A stretch of DNA of 64,000 nt, taken from NCBI RefSeq assembly GCF_013401555.1, contig NZ_CP058552.1, positions 310,001 through 374,000 on the forward strand, written 5' to 3'. The DNA comes from Paenibacillus sp. E222 (GTDB taxonomy: Bacteria; Bacillota; Bacilli; Paenibacillales; Paenibacillaceae). This document shows positions 57,813 through 64,000 of this stretch, piece after piece. Below the pieces are notes generated by a model. It worked only from the letters and a program-made list of their open reading frames with translations, was not told the DNA's origin and did no database searches. A program made the position numbers and the translations under genes. Every line of letters begins with the position of its first letter. Position 1 is the stretch's first letter.

Positions 57813-57945
57813 CGCTCCGGTTACGGATCATTCTTCCGATCGCCATTGTCTCCAAATTTCTCTGATTATAGTTTTCAATGGTTTAAAATTTGTTTACAAA
57901 CGCGAGCGCTTCGCTTCTTCAGAATTGATTCCGCCCCCCTTCACT
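57813..57945. repeat. Dispersed intergenic repeat, copy 2
   Basis: It begins TCCGGTTACGGATCATTCTT and ends with CTTCTTCAGAATTGATTCCG, matching 47790-47921 at both ends and in TTGTCTCCAAATTT. It lies between the two CNNM genes in the same relative orientation. Confidence 0.7.
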
Positions 57946-58016
57946 GTTACGCTGCCATATCGTTAAAATATAATGAGGGCAGTAGCAGTGAAGAAAGCAA
58001 TTTTAGACTAATCAGA

Positions 58017-59354
58017 TCAGGCCAGGTCACTGGAAGATTCATCGATCTGAGCACCGTTTACACGTTCAAGCAGGACTTGTTTAATGTGAAAATTTTCTGC
58101 GTCCACAACGGTCCAGACGTAATCACCGTGTTCTACCGTATCGCCTTGTTCCACACCGACACCCTTCTGGAACTGAATCCATCCGGCCACGGTATCCATC
58201 TCTTCATTGCCTTCAAAGACAAGCCCAAACTGTCGCTCCAACTCATCCAGCAGCACCCGGCCGTTAATGAGATATTGGTTCTCTCCGGTTACCTGAATGT
58301 CAGCAACTTCATCGGCATCAAACTCATCCCGAATCTCGCCGACAAGCTCCTCCAGAATATCCTCCATTGTAATGATTCCCGAAGTACCTCCGTATTCATC
58401 CACGACCACAGCCATGTGCACGCGTTCCTGCTGCATCTTGATCATGGCATCCTGGATACTTGTAACTTCAGATACGAAAGGAATCTCCCGAACAAAATCG
58501 ATAAGTTGGTGCTCCCTAAGGGCAACCATGTCGGGCAAAATCTTTTTCACATTCACTACACCGACAATTCGGTCCTTGTCCCCATCCTCGATGACGGGAT
58601 AACGTGAATAATTATGCTCATCCAATATCGGAATGATATCGTCGTAAGTCATATTCTGATTCAGTGTCACAAGCTCTGTCCTCGGAACCATGATGTCTTT
58701 GGCATCACGCTCATCGAACACGAATACGTTTTCCAGATACGAAAGCTTGGTCTTGTTGTTCTCGTCTCCTTCATAACTCTGGTTCATGATGATTTTGATC
58801 TCATCTTCCGAGTAGGCCTGTTCATGTCCGGCAGGCTTTACGCCAAATGCCCGAAGAATTACCCGAGACGCACCGTTCAGCGCCCAAATGAAGGGATACA
58901 TAATTTTTCCGAACCAATATAGCGGCGGCGAGAGCAACAGCGTCAATTTTTCCGAAAATTGAATCGCCATCGTTTTGGGAGCCATCTCCCCAACCACAAC
59001 GTGCAGGAACGTGACAAGGATAAAGGCAATCGCATAGGAAGCAACCGCCGATATGGAAGCTGATACGTCCAGATAATTAAATACGGGGTATAACAACCTT
59101 TCAACGGTTGGCTTACCGAGCGCTCCCAATCCAAGGGCAGTTACGGTAATACCAAGCTGACAGGCTGACAAATAATAATCGAGGTCCGAGACTACTTTCT
59201 TGGCCAATATGGCTTTTTTATTCCCCTCGGCAACCAGTTGATCCACTCTTGATGTACGAATCTTAACCACAGCGAACTCAGATGCAACGAAAAATGCGGT
59301 TAATGCAATCAAGATAATGAGTAATACAATATTTAATATGGTGATTATGTCCAA
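58017..59354 (-). CDS. CNNM/HlyC-family membrane protein, full-length
   Basis: A 445-aa protein with the DUF21 transmembrane domain (TAFFVASEFAVVKIRTSRVD, SACQLGITVTALGLGALGKP), two CBS domains (about 200-340; VVVDEYGGTSGIITMEDILEEL) and a C-terminal CorC_HlyC domain (about 350-430; YLINGRVLLDELERQF). Such proteins are linked to Mg2+/Co2+ efflux. The TTG start is preceded by GGAGG separated by a conserved hairpin. Tandem paralog of 56671. Confidence 0.92.
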   Translation of the reverse strand: MDIITILNIVLLIILIALTAFFVASEFAVVKIRTSRVDQLVAEGNKKAILAKKVVSDLDYYLSACQLGITVTALGLGALGKPTVERLLYPVFNYLDVSASISAVASYAIAFILVTFLHVVVGEMAPKTMAIQFSEKLTLLLSPPLYWFGKIMYPFIWALNGASRVILRAFGVKPAGHEQAYSEDEIKIIMNQSYEGDENNKTKLSYLENVFVFDERDAKDIMVPRTELVTLNQNMTYDDIIPILDEHNYSRYPVIEDGDKDRIVGVVNVKKILPDMVALREHQLIDFVREIPFVSEVTSIQDAMIKMQQERVHMAVVVDEYGGTSGIITMEDILEELVGEIRDEFDADEVADIQVTGENQYLINGRVLLDELERQFGLVFEGNEEMDTVAGWIQFQKGVGVEQGDTVEHGDYVWTVVDAENFHIKQVLLERVNGAQIDESSSDLA

Positions 59355-59385
59355 TGATTTCCCCGCTTCTCAGGGATTCACCTCC
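59355..59385 (-). promoter_or_regulatory. Structured leader of the second CNNM gene
   Basis: GGAGGTGAA, TCCC-TGAGAAGCG-GGGA and AATCA-TTG, the same order as in the leader at 57754 with a shorter stem. Confidence 0.5.
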
Positions 59386-59987
59386 AGAGATAGTTACAGC
59401 GTCATCGGTTAACTTGGTTAACCATTCAACAGCTGATTGACGTTCAATATGGCGTATGCCTTATATGAAATCGAAAAGATAAAGTGTGTATAGGTTATAC
59501 TTTGACCTTGTAAAATTGCAAAACAGGAATTCAGGATGAAGTCAATCACTTATAGAAACTACTTCACTAAAAACAGGGTTCCCCCTCATGCTGTCATTGT
59601 TTCTCGATTTACTCCACCAAAATTCTCCATTTGGACAGTTTACAATATCGCCTTCCCAATAGATATCCACCTCCCCTCTTGTTCATTCCTGTTTCAGAAA
59701 AGTATAACATGTTCTACGCCAAACCATCCAGTTGCACGTTATGGTTTGGAATAAAGAATAGATATGAGTTCACAAAAAAATCTTTTATATACGTGGTTTT
59801 TCTCCCATTTACAGTTCATTTTATGTGATATGGTTCACATAATTAGTATAGACCAATTTATAGAAATGCTACCCTTTTACTTTGGTCGATTAAACCTGCT
59901 GGGGGCCTTTATTTATAGCCATTCTTCTTTGCCGTATCCGGACTATGACACGTCCAGCAATGACACCATAATCATGTATACGTTGAA
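59386..59987. other. Intergenic region between CNNM and purD
   Basis: AT-rich sequence of about 600 bases. Open frames lack ribosome sites and recognisable products. No gene is supported. Confidence 0.5.
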
Positions 59988-60041
59988 AAGGGCCCGCAGG
60001 ATGCAAACACCTTTTTTCGGTGTACATCTTTACGGGCCCTT
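59988..60041 (-). terminator. Terminator of the purine operon
   Basis: AAGGGCCCG and CGGGCCCTT enclose a second hairpin ACACC...GGTGT; on the minus strand TTTTC follows. The two-tier structure lies 38 bases beyond purD. Confidence 0.85.
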
Positions 60042-60079
60042 AGGCTTCACTTTATCAAGTTACAATGAATTAGAATTAG

Positions 60080-61345
60080 TTATACCAACGCTTTAGCAGC
60101 AATATCAGACCTTTGATGTTTACCGTCAAAATGGATGCGTTCTGCTTGAGCGTAGGCTTTGTTTCTGGCCTCGGCAATATCAGAACCAAGACCCACAACG
60201 CCTAGAATTCGTCCACCATTGGTGACCCATTCTCCAGATTCAGTGCGTGCCGTTCCAGCGTGGAATACTACTGCTTCATCGACTTGATCCAGTCCTTCAA
60301 TAACTACACCTTTTGAATACGGACCAGGATATCCTCCAGAAGCAAGCACCACACATACAGCGGATTCGTCACTCCATTCAATCTCGATATCCGCCAATTT
60401 CCCGTGCACCGTAGCCCAGAAAATGTCGAGCAGATCACTCTTCAGACGTGGCAATACAACCTGCGTCTCAGGATCACCGAAGCGAGCGTTGAACTCAATC
60501 GTTTTGGGTTTACCATCTGGTGAAATCATCAGCCCGGCAAACAATACACCTTGGAACGGACGCCCTTCGGATACCATCGCTTTGGCTGTTGGTTTAATTA
60601 TCGTCTCTACCGCTTCTTCAATGATCGAGGCCTGAATATGTGGCAATGGTGAGTATGTACCCATACCTCCCGTGTTTGGCCCCTGATCATTGTCGAATAC
60701 CGGTTTGTGATCTTGTGCTGCGGCCATCGGACGAACGGTCTCCCCATCGACAAACGCCAAAATCGACATTTCCTGACCTGCGAGGAATTCTTCAATGATG
60801 ACTTTGGCTCCTGCTTCACCAAATACTTTGTCCACCATAATGCTGCGGAGTGCTTGATCAGCCTCATCACGTGAATAGGCTACGGTAACTCCTTTTCCAG
60901 CTGCCAGCCCATCGGCCTTGATTACTACAGGGATGGCCTGCTCATTCAGATAAGCCTGCGCTTGCTCGTAATTGTCGAATTTCTCATAGGCTGCAGTCGG
61001 AATATTGTATTTATGCAGCAAGTCTTTCATGAACGTTTTGCTGCCTTCAATCTCTGCTGCATTGCGGCGTGGTCCAAATACCGGAATGCCTGTTTTATCA
61101 AAAGCGTCTACAATGCCGTCTGCGAGCGGATCGTCTGGCCCAATAACAACCAATCCCACGTTAAGCTCCACGGCAAGTGCCGTCAGTTTATCGAATTCAT
61201 TAACCGCGATCGGATGACACTCCGCAAGCTGTGCAATGCCTGCATTTCCCGGAGCACAATGAATCTTGCCTGCCTTCGGGCTTTTCGCCAGTGCCCATAT
61301 GATTGCGTGTTCCCGGCCACCGCCGCCCACTACCAGAATATCCAT
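60080..61345 (-). CDS. purD: Phosphoribosylamine-glycine ligase
   Basis: A 421-aa ATP-grasp enzyme joining phosphoribosylamine with glycine, step two of purine synthesis. It has MDILVVGGGGREHAI at the start, HKYNIPTAAY, VIKADGLAAGKGVTVA and EFNARFGDPETQVV. ATG 61345 is preferred; GGAGGGGG lies upstream, while the open frame to 61441 has no site and a poorly conserved start. Confidence 0.95.
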   Translation of the reverse strand: MDILVVGGGGREHAIIWALAKSPKAGKIHCAPGNAGIAQLAECHPIAVNEFDKLTALAVELNVGLVVIGPDDPLADGIVDAFDKTGIPVFGPRRNAAEIEGSKTFMKDLLHKYNIPTAAYEKFDNYEQAQAYLNEQAIPVVIKADGLAAGKGVTVAYSRDEADQALRSIMVDKVFGEAGAKVIIEEFLAGQEMSILAFVDGETVRPMAAAQDHKPVFDNDQGPNTGGMGTYSPLPHIQASIIEEAVETIIKPTAKAMVSEGRPFQGVLFAGLMISPDGKPKTIEFNARFGDPETQVVLPRLKSDLLDIFWATVHGKLADIEIEWSDESAVCVVLASGGYPGPYSKGVVIEGLDQVDEAVVFHAGTARTESGEWVTNGGRILGVVGLGSDIAEARNKAYAQAERIHFDGKHQRSDIAAKALV

Positions 61346-61466
61346 TAGCGCTGTTCCCCCTCCATAAATTTCAGGATTTTTTTCTATTCTCTTGGCAAAA
61401 AAGCTGAAAAAGAGGATGAACAAGCCTATTCGCTTGTTCATCGTTTGGAAGCATTATAGTTGTCGT

Positions 61467-63014
61467 TTAGTGTTTGAAGTGACGAACGCCTGTGAACACC
61501 ATGGCAATACCGTATTCATTCGCAACTTTGATGGACTCTTCGTCCTTGATCGAACCACCTGGTTGAATAACGGCTGTAACTCCAGCTTTCGCTGCAAGTT
61601 CCAGTGTATCGCCCATTGGGAAGAAAGCATCGGATGCCAGAATGGCTCCTTTGGCTAGTTCTCCAGCTTGTTCAATAGCAATCTTGGCTGCGCCCACACG
61701 GTTCATTTGCCCTGCGCCTACACCTACAGTCATGTCGTTTGCTGCAAGCACGATCGCATTGGATTTCACGTGCTTAACCACTTTCCAGCCAAACAACAGC
61801 TGTTTCAGTTCTTCTTCGGATGGTGCACGATCAGTAACTACCTTGAGCTCGCTCGCTTCAATGGAATGCACATCGCTTTGCTGCACGATCATGCCGCCGT
61901 CGATTGAAGTTACTACGAACTTACTCTCCCGATTGCGGGCAGCGTTCAGTTCACCCGTTTTGAGCAAACGAATATTTTTCTTTTTGGTCAGGATGTCGAG
62001 TGCCTCTTGTGTAAAATCAGGAGCCAGTACGATTTCCAGGAAAATCTCACTCAGTTTAGCCGCTGTATCGCTATCGATTATGCGATTGGCTGCCACGATT
62101 CCACCAAAGATAGAAGTTGGATCAGCCGCATAAGCTTTGCCATAAGCTTCGTAGATGCTTTCGCCAATACCCACGCCGCAAGGATTCATATGTTTAACCG
62201 CCACAACTGCCGGTTCTTCGAATTCTTTCACAATCTGCAATGCTGCGTTCGCATCGTTGATATTATTGTAGGACAACTCTTTGCCATGCAATTGCTCAGC
62301 TGTTGTCAACGTATCTTGGGCTGCCAGCGGTTTGCGGTAGAATGCCGCCTGCTGATGTGGATTTTCGCCATAGCGCAAATCCTGGAGTTTTTCGTAAGTA
62401 ACCGTCAGACGCTCTGGCAGTGGATCACCGTTCAGGTTGGAGAGATAATCGGAAATAACTGCATCGTATGCCGCTGTATGGCGGAACACTTTTGCCGCAA
62501 GCCGTTTGCGTGTCTCGAGTGTGGTGTCCCCATTGCTGCGGACTTCTTCAAGCACCTTGCCGTAATCTGCTGTGTCTACAACAACACTAACATAAGCATG
62601 GTTTTTGGCAGCAGAACGAAGCATGGTTGGACCACCAATATCGATGTTCTCGATTGCGTCCTCATACGTTACATCCGGTTTGGCGATGGTGTCTTGGAAC
62701 GGATACAGGTTTACAACAACGAGGTCGATATAGTCCAGTCCATTCTCTTCCATCTGGCGCTTGTGCTCTTCGCTGTCACGAACAGCTAATAAACCACCAT
62801 GAACTCCCGGATGCAATGTTTTCACACGTCCATCCATAATCTCCGGGAATCCGGTCACATCCGAAATTCCGATGACAGGTACGCCTTCCTTCGACAACAG
62901 ACTGCTTGTACCTCCTGTCGAAATAATCTCCACACCCATTTGCGACAGCTCGCGGCAAAAATCCACGATGCCTGTTTTATCCCATACGCTGACCAGCGCT
63001 CTTTTGATACTCAC
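61467..63014 (-). CDS. purH: Bifunctional AICAR formyltransferase / IMP cyclohydrolase
   Basis: A 515-aa enzyme for the last two steps to IMP. N-terminal cyclohydrolase ([37 protein letters not shown]) and C-terminal formyltransferase ([37 protein letters not shown]). The GTG start at 63014 with AAAGGAGG upstream gives the normal length; the frame extends to 63065. Confidence 0.95.
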   Translation of the reverse strand: MSIKRALVSVWDKTGIVDFCRELSQMGVEIISTGGTSSLLSKEGVPVIGISDVTGFPEIMDGRVKTLHPGVHGGLLAVRDSEEHKRQMEENGLDYIDLVVVNLYPFQDTIAKPDVTYEDAIENIDIGGPTMLRSAAKNHAYVSVVVDTADYGKVLEEVRSNGDTTLETRKRLAAKVFRHTAAYDAVISDYLSNLNGDPLPERLTVTYEKLQDLRYGENPHQQAAFYRKPLAAQDTLTTAEQLHGKELSYNNINDANAALQIVKEFEEPAVVAVKHMNPCGVGIGESIYEAYGKAYAADPTSIFGGIVAANRIIDSDTAAKLSEIFLEIVLAPDFTQEALDILTKKKNIRLLKTGELNAARNRESKFVVTSIDGGMIVQQSDVHSIEASELKVVTDRAPSEEELKQLLFGWKVVKHVKSNAIVLAANDMTVGVGAGQMNRVGAAKIAIEQAGELAKGAILASDAFFPMGDTLELAAKAGVTAVIQPGGSIKDEESIKVANEYGIAMVFTGVRHFKH

Positions 63015-63157
63015 AATATGCTCCTCCTTTAATGTCCCATGGCTTCGCGCTTCATGGCGAAACACAACCGATTTATTTCCCGAGAAATATCACAAAATGC
63101 GTACCAATTTTCGACGATCATACTTGTTTCAAACGACAGTTCCTGCCCGAATCGGCT

Positions 63158-63775
63158 TCAATCCGCTTTCTTTACAGTAACTTGGCGGCCTTCGAGCTGG
63201 ACCCATCCCTGAGCAAACCAGGATACAACCTGAGGGTACAGCTGCTGTTCGGCAGCATGGATGGACCGACTGACGGACTCAGCCGTGTCCTCTGGCAAAA
63301 TCGGAACAGGATGCTGGGCAATAATCGGCCCTGTATCCATGCCCCCATCCACAAAGTGGACGGTAACCCCGGTAATTTTAACGCCGTATTCCAGTGCCTG
63401 TCCTATGGCATCTTTGCCTGCAAACGCTGGCAACAAGGACGGATGAATATTGATCAGCCGTCCTGCATAGCGATCCACAACAACCGAAGTCAACAATCTC
63501 ATATATCCGGCAAGAACAACCAGGTCAATGTCTTTGGATTCAAGCACTTCTACGATCTCAGCCTCGTAGGCTTCGCGGGAATCATAATTTTTAGGAGTAA
63601 ACAGATGGCATTCCACGCCTGCATCCTGCGCCCGCTGCACCACACGTGCAGACGGTTTGTCACATACCAGCAGATCTATGGATGCACCTACTTCTCCGCT
63701 CCGCACTGCATCCACCAATGCCTGAAAGTTCGACCCTTCACCAGAGGCAAATACAGCAATACGGTAGTTAACCAT
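63158..63775 (-). CDS. purN: Phosphoribosylglycinamide formyltransferase
   Basis: A 205-aa folate-dependent GAR transformylase. It has ASGEGSNFQAL, LAGYMRLL, INIHPSLLPAFAGKDAIGQA with catalytic N/H, and VHFVDGGMDTGPII. ATG 63775 overlaps the purM TAA (TAATG). It is 143 bases ahead of purH. Confidence 0.95.
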   Translation of the reverse strand: MVNYRIAVFASGEGSNFQALVDAVRSGEVGASIDLLVCDKPSARVVQRAQDAGVECHLFTPKNYDSREAYEAEIVEVLESKDIDLVVLAGYMRLLTSVVVDRYAGRLINIHPSLLPAFAGKDAIGQALEYGVKITGVTVHFVDGGMDTGPIIAQHPVPILPEDTAESVSRSIHAAEQQLYPQVVSWFAQGWVQLEGRQVTVKKAD

Positions 63776-64000
63776 TAAACATCCGCTCCCGTGAAGGTTA
63801 CTCGCGCATCTCCTTCGGTCACACGTCCAATGATGTACGCTTCTTCACCGGATGCTTTCAGTTGTTCCAATGCTTCACCTGCATCTGCTTCATTCACAAC
63901 CAGCACAAGTCCGATCCCCATATTAAATGTGGTGAACATGTCGCGGTTCGAAACGGAGCCCTTTTCTTGCAACAGATTAAAGATTGGCAGAATCGGCCAA
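63775..64000 (-). CDS. purM: Phosphoribosylformylglycinamidine cyclo-ligase (3' end)
   Basis: Only the last 74 codons are in the window; the gene runs past the right edge. PILPIFNLLQEKG and MFTTFNMGIGLVLVV followed by EAYIIGRV are typical of the PurM C-terminus. Coupled to purN. Confidence 0.93.
   Translation of the reverse strand, partial: WPILPIFNLLQEKGSVSNRDMFTTFNMGIGLVLVVNEADAGEALEQLKASGEEAYIIGRVTEGDARVTFTGADV

Noticed and set aside
59764..60096. Plus-strand frame of 110 codons before purD
   Set aside because: It runs through the purine terminator hairpin and has no ribosome site.
62007..62789. Plus-strand frame of 260 codons opposite purH
   Set aside because: Antisense shadow of purH, Cys- and Phe-rich without known motifs.
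1..64000. CRISPR array, tRNA or rRNA genes
   Set aside because: No regularly spaced direct repeats and no cloverleaf or rRNA-like sequence were noticed when reading through.

Overview
The window looks like chromosomal DNA of a Gram-positive, low-to-moderate-GC firmicute, most probably Paenibacillus. Support comes from dgkB next to rlmCD, yerB and yerC relatives, strong AGGAGG-type ribosome sites, a bioA-D-B-F-H-C operon behind a BirA box, the order purM-purN-purH-purD, tandem CNNM/HlyC-family membrane proteins, and secreted proteins with copper-amine-oxidase N-terminal domains and FN3-like repeats. No rRNA, tRNA or CRISPR array was seen.

Bases 1 to about 20,850 are an AT-richer accessory island at the 3' end of rlmCD. 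A decayed large serine recombinase (255-836) runs into a 39-bp copy of the rlmCD 3' end (782-820), which matches the intact gene end at 20820-20858. The DNA between these att-like sites is almost entirely anti-phage or restriction genes. (a) A leftward DISARM-like operon encodes a two-piece DrmE-like protein, the DrmA helicase and DrmB (DUF1998). A DUF3883 nuclease-like protein follows, and no DrmC (PLD) gene is visible. (b) A leftward, translationally coupled operon encodes a 5-methylcytosine methylase, a MORC-like GHKL ATPase with zinc ribbons, an Mrr-nuclease/SF2-helicase fusion and an unknown 240-aa protein. This matches the prokaryotic MORC restriction-modification type. (c) A rightward type II system has a methylase broken by a one-base frameshift, an XRE controller and a Bse634I/Cfr10I-like restriction enzyme (expected site RCCGGY). 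The two methylases share a nearly identical block before motif IX, so the intact one may protect the cell from the enzyme of system (c).

Bases 20.8-34.4 kb are core chromosome: rlmCD and dgkB, an exported NLP-type (necrosis-inducing) cytolysin, a DUF4395 membrane protein, a PanE-like reductase divergent from a TetR regulator with palindromic operators, the complete biotin operon, and yerC with a CbiX/SirB-type chelatase.

Bases 34.4-47.5 kb hold a YqfQ-like protein, an AlkC-type DNA glycosylase, CorA flanked on both sides by clusters of DnaA-box-like sequences, a DUF47-Pit phosphate uptake pair, a YerB lipoprotein, DoxX, a DODA-type dioxygenase, a hydrolase, small Paenibacillus-type proteins, a DUF1129 membrane protein and an AraC regulator.

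Bases 47.5-64 kb hold a large secreted FN3-repeat protein, an exported helical protein, GNAT-ilvA, an mhqO-mhqD-like quinone-detoxification pair, two CNNM/HlyC paralogs with matching structured leaders, and the distal purine operon (purM partial, purN, purH, purD). A roughly 130-bp intergenic repeat occurs at 47.8 and 57.8 kb.
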